Source of the DNA: Novosphingobium silvae
GTDB taxonomy: Bacteria > Pseudomonadota > Alphaproteobacteria > Sphingomonadales > Sphingomonadaceae
Direction: 5' to 3'
Length of the DNA: 64,000 bases
Assembly (NCBI RefSeq): GCF_009856825.1
Contig: NZ_WVTD01000001.1
Span: forward strand, 496,001 to 560,000
The position numbers and the translations under genes were made by a program. Below are positions 47,659-57,442 of this stretch, piece by piece. Positions within the stretch are counted from its first letter, which is position 1, and each line of letters starts with the position of its first letter. The notes under the pieces were generated by a model, which saw only the letters and a list, made by a program, of their open reading frames with translations, did no database searches and was not told the DNA's origin.

Positions 47659-48249
47659 ATGACCCGCCGTCCGACCCTCGCCGCAATGGCCGCCCTCCTG
47701 CTTGCGGGCGTGCCTGCCTTTGCGCAGGACCAATCCGCGCAAGGCAACGGCGACGAAAGGGTCAACCAGCTCATCGTCTATGGCGACGATGCCTGCCCTG
47801 CTTCCACCGGCGGCGAGATCACCGTCTGCGCGCGCAAGCCGGAAGAGGAGCGCTATCGCATCCCCGAGCCGCTGCGCGGGATCGACCAGCCTCAGGCCGA
47901 TGCGTGGACGAACAAGGTGCAGGCCTATGAAACCGTGGGCGCCTTCGGCAACCTCAGCTGTTCGCCGGTCGGCCCGGGCGGTTCGCTGGGCTGCACCCAG
48001 AGCCTGATCGACAAGGCATATGCCGAGCGCGCGAACGGGTCGGAGGTGCGCTTTGGCGAACTGATCGCGGCGGAGCGGGAGAAGCGGCTCTCCACCATCG
48101 ATACCGATGCCGCCGAGCAGCAGGCGCGCGTGGAAGAGGCTGAGAAGGCCTACTTCGAGCAGCGCCAGCGCCAGGCTGCCGAACAGGCGGCGGCAGAGGA
48201 CGCCGCTGCCGCGCCAGCCTCCAGCCCATCGACCTCGCAGGGACAGTAA
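47659..48249 (+). CDS. Secreted protein of unknown function
   Basis: A 196-residue protein that I do not recognise. It has a signal peptide (MTRRPTLAAMAALLLAGVPAFAQ, cut after Ala-Phe-Ala), a folded core with four cysteines in DDACPAS, ITVCARK, LSCSPV and LGCTQS that could make two disulfides, then a long charged helix and an Ala/Ser-rich tail. GGAGC lies 8 bases upstream of the ATG. It stands alone, in front of the TauE gene. A role in the periplasm or outer membrane is likely, but only inferred. Confidence 0.8.
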   Translation: MTRRPTLAAMAALLLAGVPAFAQDQSAQGNGDERVNQLIVYGDDACPASTGGEITVCARKPEEERYRIPEPLRGIDQPQADAWTNKVQAYETVGAFGNLSCSPVGPGGSLGCTQSLIDKAYAERANGSEVRFGELIAAEREKRLSTIDTDAAEQQARVEEAEKAYFEQRQRQAAEQAAAEDAAAAPASSPSTSQGQ

Positions 48250-48397
48250 GGGCAGGCGCAGCGGTGGGCCTTTCGCACGCTCGACCGGATCGCAAGCCCT
48301 GCTTCGCACCCTGAAACCGTAACCCGCTTGCCCGCGCTGGCCGGATGCGCTCATTCGCTGTCGCGCGGTTCAAGCGGGCGCATGGGTGAGGGACGCG

Positions 48398-49252
48398 ATG
48401 GTCGTGATGGGTTCGATCGATATCTTGCACGCCGCGGCCGGGCTGCTCGTGGGCGCGCTGGTGGGATTGACGGGTGTGGGCGGCGGTTCGCTGATGACCC
48501 CGCTGCTGGTGCTGATGTTCGGTGTAAGCGCAAAGACGGCCGTGGGCACCGATCTGCTGTTCGCGGCGATCACGAAGATCGCGGGATCCACCGTCCATGG
48601 CTCGCGCGAGACGGTCGACTGGGGGATCGTGCGCCGCCTTGCCGCCGGCAGCATCCCCGCCGCTCTGGCGACGCTCGCCGCGCTGGCCTGGGTGGGCAGG
48701 ATCGGACAGTCGGCCGAGCACGTCATCCTCGTTGCCCTTGCCTGCCTCCTGGCGCTTACGGCGATTGCGGTCGCCGGGCGCAAGTGGCTGTTCCGCCATG
48801 CGCATGACTTCGATGCGATCCGCTCGCGCAGGCGAGTGGTTGGCGGGACCGTGGTGCTCGGCGCGCTGATCGGAGCGGCGGTGTCGGTCTCCTCGGTGGG
48901 CGCAGGCGCGATTGGCGTGACAGTGCTGCTGATGCTCTATCCGCGCTTGCAGATGGCTCGCATCGTCGGTTCTGACATCACCCACGCCGTGCCGCTGGCG
49001 CTGATCGCGGGCACGGGCCACTGGATCATGGGCGACGTGGACGCAGCGCTGCTGACGAACCTTTTGATCGGCTCGATCCCGGGCGTCGTGGCGGGCAGCT
49101 ACCTGTCCTCGCATGCGCCCGACCGGGTGCTGCAGCCGCTGCTGGCGGCCGTGCTCGCGGTGTCCTCATGGCAGCTTTTCGTGAAGGCCTATGCGCCCGA
49201 GAAGGTGAAAGTGGAGGCGATCGCGCCGGAGCGGGCGCAAGGCACGCGCTGA
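48398..49252 (+). CDS. TauE/SafE family sulfite exporter-like permease
   Basis: A 284-residue membrane protein with about eight hydrophobic segments and the family's glycine-rich motif GALVGLTGVGGGSLMTPLLVLMFG, with its repeat VSSVGAGAIGVTVLLML in the second half. TauE proteins export sulfite or organosulfonate anions; the substrate is not seen from the sequence. The ATG at 48398 has GAGGGA upstream and is preferred to the GTG at 48386. It is closed by a terminator shared with fabI. Confidence 0.86.
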   Translation: MVVMGSIDILHAAAGLLVGALVGLTGVGGGSLMTPLLVLMFGVSAKTAVGTDLLFAAITKIAGSTVHGSRETVDWGIVRRLAAGSIPAALATLAALAWVGRIGQSAEHVILVALACLLALTAIAVAGRKWLFRHAHDFDAIRSRRRVVGGTVVLGALIGAAVSVSSVGAGAIGVTVLLMLYPRLQMARIVGSDITHAVPLALIAGTGHWIMGDVDAALLTNLLIGSIPGVVAGSYLSSHAPDRVLQPLLAAVLAVSSWQLFVKAYAPEKVKVEAIAPERAQGTR

Positions 49253-49288
49253 GGATACGCTCCGCGCGCACCCGCGAGGTCGGCCACG

Positions 49289-49325
49289 AAAAAGGGCCGG
49301 AGGAGCAATCCTTCCGGCCCTTTTT
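49289..49325. terminator. Bidirectional terminator between tauE and fabI
   Basis: AAAAAGGGCCGGA and TCCGGCCCTTTTT form a perfect 13-bp stem with an 11-base loop. The A run on one side and T run on the other suit termination of both convergent genes. Confidence 0.85.
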
Positions 49326-49344
49326 CGCGTATGCCGTGCCGGGC

Positions 49345-50148
49345 TCAGGCGAGCGCGATGTCGGGCGCGTCTTCCTGCTTCATGCCTACCACGTGGTAGC
49401 CGCAGTCGACATGATGGGTCTCGCCGGTGACGCCGGAGGACAGGTCGGACAGCAGGTAGAGACCGGCGCCGCCCACGTCCTCGATCGTCACGTTACGACG
49501 CAGCGGCGAGTTCAGCTCGTTCCACTTGAGGATGTAGCGGAAGTCGCCGATGCCGCTGGCGGCCAGCGTCTTGATGGGGCCTGCCGAAATCGAGTTCACG
49601 CGGATGCCCAGCGGACCCAGGTCATTGGCAAGGTACTTCACCGATGTCTCGAGCGCGGCCTTGGCGACGCCCATGACGTTGTAGTGCGGCACGACCTTTT
49701 CGGCGCCGTAGTAGGTCAGCGTCACGATCGAGCCGCCTTCGGCCATCAGCGGCACCGCGCGCCTGGTGACGGCGACGAGGCTGTAGGCGGAGATGTTCAT
49801 CGTCATCAGGAAGTTGTCGAGGCTGGTATCGACGTACTTGCCGCGCAGCTCGTTCTTGTCCGAGAAGCCGATGGCGTGAACCACGAAGTCGAGCTTGCCC
49901 CAGCGCTGCTCGATCTCGGCAAAGGCGGCGTCGAGCGCGGCCATGTCGGAGACGTCGCAATCGATGAGGAAATCGCTGCCAAGGCTCTCGGCCAGGGGCC
50001 TCACCCGCTTGGCCAGCGCATCGCCCTGGTAGGAGAAGGCGAGCTCGGCGCCCTGTTCGTGCAGTTTCTTGGCGATTCCCCAGGCCAGCGACTTGTCGTT
50101 CGCCAGGCCCATGATCAACCCGCGCTTACCGTGCATCAGACCGGTCAT
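49345..50148 (-). CDS. fabI: Enoyl-[acyl-carrier-protein] reductase (NADH)
   Basis: FabI reduces enoyl-ACP in the last step of each fatty acid elongation cycle. The 267-residue protein has the NADH site LIMGLANDKSLAWGIAKKL, and YNVMGVAKAALE carries the catalytic Tyr-x6-Lys pair. The C-terminal part ends GYHVVGMK. Its ATG overlaps the stop of the upstream YihY gene, and DnaJ is upstream of that, so dnaJ-yihY-fabI is a likely transcription unit. The triclosan-sensitive FabI type is implied by the motif. Confidence 0.95.
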   Translation of the reverse strand: MTGLMHGKRGLIMGLANDKSLAWGIAKKLHEQGAELAFSYQGDALAKRVRPLAESLGSDFLIDCDVSDMAALDAAFAEIEQRWGKLDFVVHAIGFSDKNELRGKYVDTSLDNFLMTMNISAYSLVAVTRRAVPLMAEGGSIVTLTYYGAEKVVPHYNVMGVAKAALETSVKYLANDLGPLGIRVNSISAGPIKTLAASGIGDFRYILKWNELNSPLRRNVTIEDVGGAGLYLLSDLSSGVTGETHHVDCGYHVVGMKQEDAPDIALA

Positions 50149-51110
50149 TCGTTTCTTCCTGTAACACTTTCATCGTTCGGCCCCCGGGTGCCCCGGGCCG
50201 CCGTGGCGAGGCTCCCGGGAAGGGGTCCTTCCTCGTTCGCCTGCGCGAGCGCCGCATTGAGTTCGGCGCCTATGACCATCCCTAGTCCGACAAGCCAGAA
50301 AAAGAAAAGCGCGATCATCACCCCGGCGAGGCTTCCGTAGGTCAGATCGTACATGAGGAATGTCTGCAACACCTTGGGCAGCGCCCATGCGACCAGCAGC
50401 CACCACAGCGTGACGAACGCCGCGCCCGGCCATTTGGCATAGCGCCTCTTCTGGTAGGCGTGGGGGGTGAGCAGGTAGAATATCATGTAGATCGACACGA
50501 AGATGCCCGCGCCGCTCATCGCGGTCGACAGGGCAATCTGCTCGGCCATGCTGCCCAGCCGCGGGAACAGCGTGGCGATCACGGTCTCGGCGGTGGAGAG
50601 GAGGACCTGCGAGGAGAGGGAGACGAGCAGCAGCAGCACCGACCCGAAGATCACCGCGCTCGACACCAGGCGCGAACGCCAGAAGCGCGGGCGCTTCTTC
50701 ACGTCATAGGCGCGGTGGAGGATGTCGCGGATGGTCTCTATCAGGCTGCCCGCGGTCCACATGCCCAGCAGCCCGCCGATCCAGAGCAGCCAGCCGTGCC
50801 GAGCCGCGGCGACATCGTGGGCGACCGGGCGCAGCACGTCTCCCACGCGCGGAGGGAGTGCGCGCAGGATCGCATCGATAGAGGCGCCCATCTGGTCCTG
50901 CTCGCCCAGCACCGAGAGGATCGCGGCAAGGGCGATGAAGAAGGGAAACAGCGAGAGCAGCGACATGTAGGCAAGGTTGCCCGCATGGATGAAGCCGTCG
51001 TCCCAGGTTCCCCCCACCACGCGCATGACGACGCGGAAGAAGCGCGTGCCCGGGCCCGCCTTGCGGCGAAGCTTCTGCCTCAGCGGCTCGCTATGGGCTT
51101 CAGACGCCAA
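50145..51110 (-). CDS. YihY/BrkB family membrane protein
   Basis: A 321-residue membrane protein with about six helices, beginning after a cytoplasmic start of 30 residues. Typical features are [21 protein letters not shown] and the later [28 protein letters not shown]. BrkB-type proteins were once called ribonuclease BN; their true function is unclear. A TTG start overlaps the DnaJ stop by 11 bp; no ATG exists until much later. The stop overlaps the fabI ATG. Confidence 0.87.
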   Translation of the reverse strand: MASEAHSEPLRQKLRRKAGPGTRFFRVVMRVVGGTWDDGFIHAGNLAYMSLLSLFPFFIALAAILSVLGEQDQMGASIDAILRALPPRVGDVLRPVAHDVAAARHGWLLWIGGLLGMWTAGSLIETIRDILHRAYDVKKRPRFWRSRLVSSAVIFGSVLLLLVSLSSQVLLSTAETVIATLFPRLGSMAEQIALSTAMSGAGIFVSIYMIFYLLTPHAYQKRRYAKWPGAAFVTLWWLLVAWALPKVLQTFLMYDLTYGSLAGVMIALFFFWLVGLGMVIGAELNAALAQANEEGPLPGSLATAARGTRGPNDESVTGRNE

Positions 51111-52062
51111 GCTTGCCGCGCACGTCGCGGCCGTCGCTCCAGCCCTCGAGCCGCGCGACGAGATCGCGTCCCGCCTCGGTATCGCCCTCGGGAAGGACGA
51201 TCTGGAGCGTGATGAGCTGGTCGCCCCGGCTGCCGTCCTTGCGCGTCATGCCGCGGCCCTTGAGGCGCAGCACCTTGCCCGAGCTGGCATGCGCAGGGAC
51301 CGAGAGCATGACCGCGCCGGACGCCGTGGGCGCCTTGACCTTCGCTCCGCCAAGCGCCTCGTCCAGCGTGATCGGCAGGTCGAGCCGCAGGTCGTCGCCG
51401 TCCTGGCGGAAAAAGGCGTGCGGCTGGATCTGCAGCGTGACGATGGCATCGCCCGCCCCGCCCGGTCCCGGCTCGCCCTTGCCCGAAAGGCGCATCTGCG
51501 TGCCGTCCTCAAGCCCTGCGGGAAGCTTGAGGTCGATGGTCTTGCCATCCGACAGGGTGATCCGCTGCGGTTTCAGCTCGGCCGCGTCCGTCAGCGAGAC
51601 CGAAAGGCGATAGTTGACGTTGGCGCCGCGCGGGGCCGCACGGCTGCGTCCTCCCGGCCCGCTGCCACCCATGCCGCCGCCCATCCCGGCGGCACGGCCG
51701 CCTCCGAAGATGCCGCCGAAGATGTCCTCGATGTCGATGCCATCCTCGGCTCCGAAGCCGCCGCCGAAACCGCGCTGGCCGCCGTGGCCACCCCCGAAGC
51801 CCCCGCCGCCGAAGCCGCCGCCGAACGGACCGGCGGGATTGCCCTCTGCGTCGATCTCGCCGCGATCGAACTGGGCGCGCTTGGCCTTGTCGGAAAGCAG
51901 GTCGTAGGCGCGGGTCACTTCGCTGAAGCGCTCGGCCGCGCGAGGATTGTCCTTGTTGGTGTCCGGGTGCAGCTCCTTCGCAAGCTTGCGGTAGGCGGAC
52001 TTGATGTCCTTCTCGCTCGCGCCGCGCGACACGCCAAGTATGGAATAGGGATCTGCTGCCAT
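51100..52062 (-). CDS. DnaJ C-terminal domain protein (CbpA-like)
   Basis: A 320-residue J-protein with the HPD motif at 32-34 in [11 protein letters not shown], a Gly/Phe-rich linker (about 80-125) and the two C-terminal substrate-binding domains. The cysteine-rich zinc domain of DnaJ is missing, so it belongs to the CbpA class of co-chaperones. It is the first gene of the dnaJ-yihY-fabI group and divergent from pdxH. Its exact DnaK partner role is inferred. Confidence 0.9.
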   Translation of the reverse strand: MAADPYSILGVSRGASEKDIKSAYRKLAKELHPDTNKDNPRAAERFSEVTRAYDLLSDKAKRAQFDRGEIDAEGNPAGPFGGGFGGGGFGGGHGGQRGFGGGFGAEDGIDIEDIFGGIFGGGRAAGMGGGMGGSGPGGRSRAAPRGANVNYRLSVSLTDAAELKPQRITLSDGKTIDLKLPAGLEDGTQMRLSGKGEPGPGGAGDAIVTLQIQPHAFFRQDGDDLRLDLPITLDEALGGAKVKAPTASGAVMLSVPAHASSGKVLRLKGRGMTRKDGSRGDQLITLQIVLPEGDTEAGRDLVARLEGWSDGRDVRGKLGV

Positions 52063-52295
52063 AATGACTGCCTAGCTAGGTTGCGGCGGGCATTTGGACA
52101 AGCCTGACGATAAGGGGGAGGAACGGGGGCATCGCGATTGTCGCTAGTCGCGGGCAACTTGCGGGAGGGGCCAGGGTTTCCTACCCCGTCGCGGCATGGC
52201 CCGCGCCTCGCGTCCGTTGTTCCCGATCAAGGCGAGGTTCGGGCGGCGGCGGCAGGCGAGGCCATTCCTAACCAATCGCAAGGCAGTCCAGACCC

Positions 52296-52937
52296 GTGTC
52301 CACATCCTCCCCCACCGATGCCCCTTCCGCCATCGACGCCGAGCAGCTGCGTGAGGTGATCCCGCACGGCGACCCCTTCGCCCTGTTCGCGCAGTGGTAC
52401 GATGAGGCGCGGCCGCTGGAGGAGGATTCGAACGCGATGGCGCTTGCCACCGCGACACCCGACGGGCTGCCTTCGGTCCGCATGGTGCTCCTCAAGGGCC
52501 ACGGACCCGACGGCTTTGTGTTCTATACCAATGGCCGCAGCCGCAAGGGCCGCGAGCTTGCCGCCAACCCGAACGTCGCCCTCCTGTTCCATTGGAAAAG
52601 CCTGCGCCGTCAGATCCGCATCGAGGGTCCCGTCTCGCCGGTGAGCCCGGCCGAGGCGGATGCCTATTTCCATTCGCGCGCACGCGATTCGCAGCTGGGC
52701 GCCGTTGCCTCCGACCAGTCCTCCACGCTCGATACGCGCGCCACCTTCCTCACGCGGTACGAGGAGGCGCGCAGCCGCTTCGCCGGTGCCCAGGTGGAGC
52801 GGCCGGCGCACTGGAGCGGCTGGCGCGTGCGCCCGCTCGCCATCGAGTTCTGGCACGACCGCCCCTATCGCCTGCACGAACGCCGCCGCTTCGAGCACGG
52901 GCCCGAAGGGTGGGCCAGCACGCTGCTCTACCCGTGA
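52296..52937 (+). CDS. pdxH: Pyridoxamine 5'-phosphate oxidase
   Basis: PdxH oxidises pyridoxamine or pyridoxine phosphate to pyridoxal phosphate with FMN. The 213-residue protein has the PLP/FMN region MALATATPDGLPSVRMVLLKGHGPDGFVFYTNGRSRKG and the C-terminal FWHDRPYRLHERRRF, which ends at the conserved LLYP. It starts at a GTG. The stop is shared with the next gene's GTG as GTGA. Confidence 0.94.
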   Translation: MSTSSPTDAPSAIDAEQLREVIPHGDPFALFAQWYDEARPLEEDSNAMALATATPDGLPSVRMVLLKGHGPDGFVFYTNGRSRKGRELAANPNVALLFHWKSLRRQIRIEGPVSPVSPAEADAYFHSRARDSQLGAVASDQSSTLDTRATFLTRYEEARSRFAGAQVERPAHWSGWRVRPLAIEFWHDRPYRLHERRRFEHGPEGWASTLLYP

Positions 52938-53863
52938 GCGCACCCGAGGCGGCCCGGCTCAACCGCAGCGCCGCGCTGGCGAGCATCGCGGCGGCGTGCC
53001 TGCTGCTGGCGATCAAGGGCTATGCGGCCTGGTCCACCGGCTCCACGGCAATGCTGGGCAGTCTTGCCGACACGGTGCTCGACCTTGTCGCCAGCGTCGC
53101 CACTCTCGTCGGCGTGTGGATCGCCGCCCAGCCTGCGGACGACAAGCACAGCTTCGGCCACGGCAAGGCCGAAGCTATCGCCGCGCTGTTCCAGATCGTG
53201 CTGATCTCCATCTCGGCGCTGGCCATCGGCGCGCGGGCGGTGGAACAGCTCTTCGTCGGCCACCGGGTGGAGGCTGCGCACGAAGGCATCGGCGCCTCGA
53301 TCGCGGCGATCGTGGTGACCGGCGCGCTGATCGCCTGGCAGAAGCATGTCGTGCGCCGCACCCGAAGCCTCGCGATCACCACCGACAGCGTCCACTACCA
53401 GTCGGACCTGCTGCTGAACGTGGCGGTGATCGCCGCCCTCGTGCTGGACGGCTACATCGGCCTGCCCCAAGCGGACCCGCTGTTCGGTCTCGGCATCGCC
53501 TTGTGGCTGGGGTGGAGCGGGTGGAGCGCGTCCGAACAGGTCATCGACCAGCTGATGGACCACGAATGGCCGCCACAGAAGAAGAGCGTGCTGCTCGACA
53601 TCCTGGCCACCGACCCCAACATCAGCGGCGTCCATGACCTGCGCACGCGCACTTCGGGCAACCGCGACTTCGTGCAGTTCCACATCTGGGTCCACCCGGA
53701 GATGACCGTGCGCGAGGCGCACCGGGTAATGGCGGGGATCGAAGCGTCGCTGCGCGGCGCCTTTCCCGACGCCGAAATCCTCATCCACACCGATCCCGAA
53801 GGGCTCGTTGACGAGGCAGGACCGGCGGGCAAGGACGTGCTGCCGCCGATCCGCGTGAACTAG
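52934..53863 (+). CDS. Cation diffusion facilitator family transporter (FieF-like)
   Basis: A 309-residue metal exporter of the CDF family. It has about six helices; the metal-binding motif on helix II is GSLADTVLDLVAS, the helix V motif is HYQSDLLLNV, and a HSFGHGKAEAIAAL loop is also present. The cytosolic C-terminal domain (DPNISGVHDLRTRTSGNRDFVQFHIWV) fits FieF. The GTG overlaps the pdxH stop. Substrates are usually zinc or iron. Confidence 0.92.
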   Translation: MSAPEAARLNRSAALASIAAACLLLAIKGYAAWSTGSTAMLGSLADTVLDLVASVATLVGVWIAAQPADDKHSFGHGKAEAIAALFQIVLISISALAIGARAVEQLFVGHRVEAAHEGIGASIAAIVVTGALIAWQKHVVRRTRSLAITTDSVHYQSDLLLNVAVIAALVLDGYIGLPQADPLFGLGIALWLGWSGWSASEQVIDQLMDHEWPPQKKSVLLDILATDPNISGVHDLRTRTSGNRDFVQFHIWVHPEMTVREAHRVMAGIEASLRGAFPDAEILIHTDPEGLVDEAGPAGKDVLPPIRVN

Positions 53864-53912
53864 CGCCGCAGCGCCTTGCCGGTCTTCATCTGCCCTGAGA
53901 AAGCGGGCGTGC

Positions 53913-54383
53913 TCACTTTCCCTTGAGCGCTCCCACGCAGGCGGCGCGGTCCACGTCCTGTCCGTCGGAGGAGCGGCGGGCATCGACATAGCTGGCGCGC
54001 GGCTCCTTGGAACTGGTGCTGGGATAGAGGAACACGTCGAGCACGCAGGCCGTCCCGGTGAACTGCAGCTTGCGCGCGTCTCCCTCCCACACGTCGAGGC
54101 GCGGCTCGCCGAAAAGGCGCACCAGCTGGCTTTGGCTGGCGCCGATCACGCCTTCCAGGCCCGGCACGTTCTGCACGGCGGCATCGCGGGGCGTGGTTCG
54201 CGTGGGCTGGCGCACCGGAGGAACGGCGGAGGTGCGCTTGGGCGGCCGGGGCGCGCTCGCCACGCCGCCGCTGCCCGAGGAGCAGGCCGCGAGCGCCATC
54301 GCCAGGCCCAGCGCGAGCGAGACGGAAAGAACGCGGCGGAGGCTGCTTGACGGGCGGGCAGGGCCGGTGACGGTCGTGAACAT
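53913..54383 (-). CDS. Outer-membrane lipoprotein with SmpA/OmlA-like fold
   Basis: A 156-residue protein with a lipoprotein signal; the lipobox is LAAC with Cys34 as the likely lipid anchor. A Pro/Arg-rich linker leads to a domain with VIGASQSQLVRLFGEPRLDVWEG and ACVLDVFLYPSTS, resembling the small BamE/SmpA fold. Its place in the Bam complex is not shown. It converges with the FieF-like gene and is divergent from the adenosine kinase gene. Confidence 0.78.
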   Translation of the reverse strand: MFTTVTGPARPSSSLRRVLSVSLALGLAMALAACSSGSGGVASAPRPPKRTSAVPPVRQPTRTTPRDAAVQNVPGLEGVIGASQSQLVRLFGEPRLDVWEGDARKLQFTGTACVLDVFLYPSTSSKEPRASYVDARRSSDGQDVDRAACVGALKGK

Positions 54384-54588
54384 GGTCCAGGCGACATCGC
54401 GCGGCGCACCGGGCGAGTCAACGCTCCTTCGCCGGACATGCGCCTGATTGCGGCGAATGCAGGTCAGGGGCGTCCGGGCAGGGGCCGTACATCCGCAGAC
54501 CCTGCTTCCGCTGTGAACCTTGTCCCTTCGCGCCGCGCAGGCTAGGCGCAGGGAATACCGCTCTTATCCGAAGGATCTTACGCCCCTC

Positions 54589-55584
54589 ATGACGCAACCC
54601 AAGCTGGACGTCATCGCCATCGGCAATGCCATCATCGACGTCATCGCCCATTGCCCCGAAACCCTGATCGACGAACTCGGCCTCACCCACGGCGGCATGC
54701 AGCTGATCGATGCCGAGCAGGCGCGCACGCTGTATGCCGCGATGGGCCCCGGGCGCGAGGTTTCGGGCGGTTCGGCGGCCAATACGCTGGCGGGCCTCGC
54801 CGCGCTGGGCGCCAAGTGCGGGTTCGTCGGCCAGGTCGCCGCGGACCAGCTGGGCGAGGTCTTCACCCATGACATCCACGCCGCCGGCATCGCGTTCTCG
54901 GTGCCGCCCCGCGCGGGCGAGACGCCGACCGCGCGTTGCCTCATCTTCGTGACGCCCGACGGGCAGCGCACCATGAACACGTTCCTGGGCGCATCGCACC
55001 TCCTGTCCGAGGACATGGTGGACGAAGGCATGATCGCCGACGCGGCCGTGCTCTACCTCGAGGGATACCTGTGGGACCCGGTCGAGCCGCGCGCGGCCAT
55101 GCGCAAGGCGATCGCCGCGGCACGCGCCGCAGGACGCAAGATCGCCTTCACGCCGTCAGAATCCTTCATCATCGACATGCACCGGCTCGACTTCCTGTCG
55201 CTGATCGATGACGGCGCGGTGGACATCATGTTCTGCAACGAGCACGAGATGGCAACGCTCACCGGCAAGCCCTCCTTCGAGGATGGCGTCGCGCAGCTGA
55301 GCGCGCGGGTGCCGGTTCTCGTCGTCACGCGCGGTGCGGACGGCGCGGTCGCGATCGCGGGAGGCGAGCGGGTCGAAGTGGCCGCGCAACCGATCGACAA
55401 GGTGGTCGACACCACCGGCGCGGGCGATCTCTTCGCTGCCGGGTTCCTCTATGGCCACGTGCGCGGCAAGGGCCTTGCGGATTGCCTTGCAATGGGCGCA
55501 ATCTGCGCCAGCGAGATCATATCGCACTACGGCGCCCGGCCGGAATGCGACCTTGCGGATTTCGTCGCAAAGCGGATGAACTGA
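54589..55584 (+). CDS. PfkB-family carbohydrate kinase (adenosine kinase type)
   Basis: A 331-residue PfkB kinase resembling adenosine kinase, which makes AMP from adenosine. It has the N-terminal DVIAIGNAIIDVIAHC, PGREVSGGSAANTLAGLAALGAK and the family signature VDTTGAGDLFAAGFLYG with the catalytic aspartate. AAGGA lies 13 bases upstream of the ATG. Substrate specificity needs testing. It is followed by an exonuclease-like gene 16 bp later. Confidence 0.9.
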   Translation: MTQPKLDVIAIGNAIIDVIAHCPETLIDELGLTHGGMQLIDAEQARTLYAAMGPGREVSGGSAANTLAGLAALGAKCGFVGQVAADQLGEVFTHDIHAAGIAFSVPPRAGETPTARCLIFVTPDGQRTMNTFLGASHLLSEDMVDEGMIADAAVLYLEGYLWDPVEPRAAMRKAIAAARAAGRKIAFTPSESFIIDMHRLDFLSLIDDGAVDIMFCNEHEMATLTGKPSFEDGVAQLSARVPVLVVTRGADGAVAIAGGERVEVAAQPIDKVVDTTGAGDLFAAGFLYGHVRGKGLADCLAMGAICASEIISHYGARPECDLADFVAKRMN

Positions 55585-55600
55585 ACCGAGGAGCCACCGT

Positions 55601-56107
55601 TTGAGCTGTCCGGCACTGATCGACTTCGAGGCGAGCTGCCTGCCCGAATACGGGCAGTCCTATCCCATCGAGGTCGCGGTGGCCCGGATCGACGGCTCCA
55701 GCCGGGCATGGCTGATCCGCCCGGTGGAGGCGTGGCGCTACTGGGACTGGTCGGACGAGGCCGAGGCGCTTCACGGCATCAGCCCGCAAATGCTCGAGAG
55801 CGAGGGCCTGCCGCCGCAGCAGGTCCTTGCCGAGATGATCGACTTCGTGCGCGGCTGCAATGTCTACGCCGATGCCGATCTCGACGAATACTGGCTCGAA
55901 GTCCTGTGCCATGCGATCCGCGAGCCGCTGCCTTTCCCGGTGCGCTACCTCGGCGAGTTCATGAGCGAGCAGGGCTTCACCCGCCCCCAGGTCGTCGCCG
56001 CGCTGGAAGAGGCGAAGCGGCGCCTGCCACAGGAGCACCTTGCCCGTGAAGACGCCAAGCGGCTGGCGCTGGTTGTGAAGCTGCTGCTGGAAGGACAGGC
56101 GGCCTAA
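55601..56107 (+). CDS. DEDDh-type 3'-5' exonuclease-like protein
   Basis: A 168-residue RNase T/DnaQ-like protein. The first acidic motif is LIDFEASCLPEYGQSYPIEVAVA, a second acidic pair is in YADADLDEYW, and EHLAREDAKRLA has the His-x4-Asp-like end motif. It starts at TTG with GAGGAG upstream. The sequence of the loop differs from the proofreading subunit DnaQ, so the role is unknown. It is linked with the kinase gene before it. Confidence 0.8.
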   Translation: MSCPALIDFEASCLPEYGQSYPIEVAVARIDGSSRAWLIRPVEAWRYWDWSDEAEALHGISPQMLESEGLPPQQVLAEMIDFVRGCNVYADADLDEYWLEVLCHAIREPLPFPVRYLGEFMSEQGFTRPQVVAALEEAKRRLPQEHLAREDAKRLALVVKLLLEGQAA

Positions 56108-56142
56108 GGCGGCCCATCCTCCTCCCGATAGCTGCCGCTCCC

Positions 56143-57384
56143 TCAGCGCAGCGCCTTGCCGAACGCGGCCAGGTTGCCGTCGGCGTCGGGATCGGCGGGC
56201 ATTCCCAGCAGCGTGCGCAGCAGCGCCGTCACGTCCACGTTGTCGAAGGGTGCGAGGCGACCGGCCGGAGCGAAGGCGGGCCCTGCCGCCACGAACAGCG
56301 CAGCCATCTGCGGCGCGGCGTTGTCATAGCCGTGCGTCCCGCCCGTGACCGGCTCCTCGGGCCGGGCAGGCACGATCATCCAGCCCACCTCGGCAAGGCA
56401 GAACCACGGCGCGACGCGCGGGTTGGAGCCGTAGCGCAGGCGCGCCGGGATCTCCTCTCGCGGCCAGCATTCCATGTGTTCGTGGCGGCCGCGCAGCGCC
56501 TTGGCGAGCTTCTTCTCGTTGCCTTCGGTCGGGTAGAGCGACGCGAACGGGCCAGTCTCGACCGCTCGGTAAAGCGAGGCGTCCACGATGGTGTCCAGCG
56601 TCACGTGGCGCTCGCCGGAAATCGCCGCCATCCCGTGGTCGGCGACGATGACGAGGTTCGCCTCGCGGCCGAGCTTGCGAAGCCCCTCGACGAGCGAGCC
56701 GATGCTGCGGTCCACCTCGGCGATCGCCTGTGTGGTGCGTGCATCGTCCGGCCCATGGCGGTGGCCTGCTGTGTCCACCGTGTCGAAGTAAAGGGTGACG
56801 AAGCGGGGACGTATGTCGGCGGGACGGCGCATCCAGTCGAGTACGGTTTCCACGCGCTGCGTGGCGGTCACTTCACCGTCGAAATGCTGCCAGTCCTGCG
56901 GGCGGGTTCCGCCCTCGGTGCTGGGGAAGGGCTTGGCCGAATAGGCACCGCCCCAGGCAATACCCGAACCCGGCCAGAACATCGCCGCCGTGCGGATGCC
57001 CTGGCGCTCCGCCGCGACCCAGATGGGTTCGGCCTCTCCCCACCAGAACGGGTCCTGGCTTGCCATGGTGAACACTTCGCCGGGGCGGCGGGGGTCTTCG
57101 AAGCGGTTGGCGACGATGCCGTTGCGGTCGGGCACCTTGCCCGTCGCGATCGCCCAGTGGTTGGGGAAGGTCTTGCTGGGGAAGGACGGGCGCATGGCGG
57201 CGCTGATCCCGTGCCGGGCAAGGGCCGAGAGATGGGGTGTCACTCCCCGGTCCAGGTAGTCGGCGCGGAAACCGTCTATCGAGACAAGGATGGTCACCGC
57301 GTCTTTCGACGCCTGCGCGTGAACCGGCAGCGAGGGCAGAAGAGCGGCGAAGGCGGCGGCAAGGAAAGCGAAAAGTCTTGTCAT
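56143..57384 (-). CDS. Periplasmic nucleotide pyrophosphatase/phosphodiesterase family protein
   Basis: A 413-residue alkaline-phosphatase superfamily enzyme. The signal peptide is MTRLFAFLAAAFAALLPSLPVHAQA. The nucleophile threonine is in SFPSKTFPNHWAIATG, and metal ligands are in VSIDGFRADYLDRG, FDTVDTAGHRHGPDD and IVADHGM. This matches NPP enzymes that split nucleotide or phosphodiester bonds. Natural substrate is unknown. It is convergent with the exonuclease-like gene. Confidence 0.88.
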   Translation of the reverse strand: MTRLFAFLAAAFAALLPSLPVHAQASKDAVTILVSIDGFRADYLDRGVTPHLSALARHGISAAMRPSFPSKTFPNHWAIATGKVPDRNGIVANRFEDPRRPGEVFTMASQDPFWWGEAEPIWVAAERQGIRTAAMFWPGSGIAWGGAYSAKPFPSTEGGTRPQDWQHFDGEVTATQRVETVLDWMRRPADIRPRFVTLYFDTVDTAGHRHGPDDARTTQAIAEVDRSIGSLVEGLRKLGREANLVIVADHGMAAISGERHVTLDTIVDASLYRAVETGPFASLYPTEGNEKKLAKALRGRHEHMECWPREEIPARLRYGSNPRVAPWFCLAEVGWMIVPARPEEPVTGGTHGYDNAAPQMAALFVAAGPAFAPAGRLAPFDNVDVTALLRTLLGMPADPDADGNLAAFGKALR

Positions 57385-57442
57385 GCCCGCCCTTTAGGTC
57401 GGCAATCATGACGATGCGATTGCAAGTTGGTTCGCCGCGCTC

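Noticed and set aside
49386..49399. CTACCACGTGGTAG palindrome in fabI resembling parS
   Set aside because: It shares only the inner CCACGTGG; the TT/AA flanks needed for the parS pattern are absent, and it encodes the conserved fabI end (Y-H-V-V-G).
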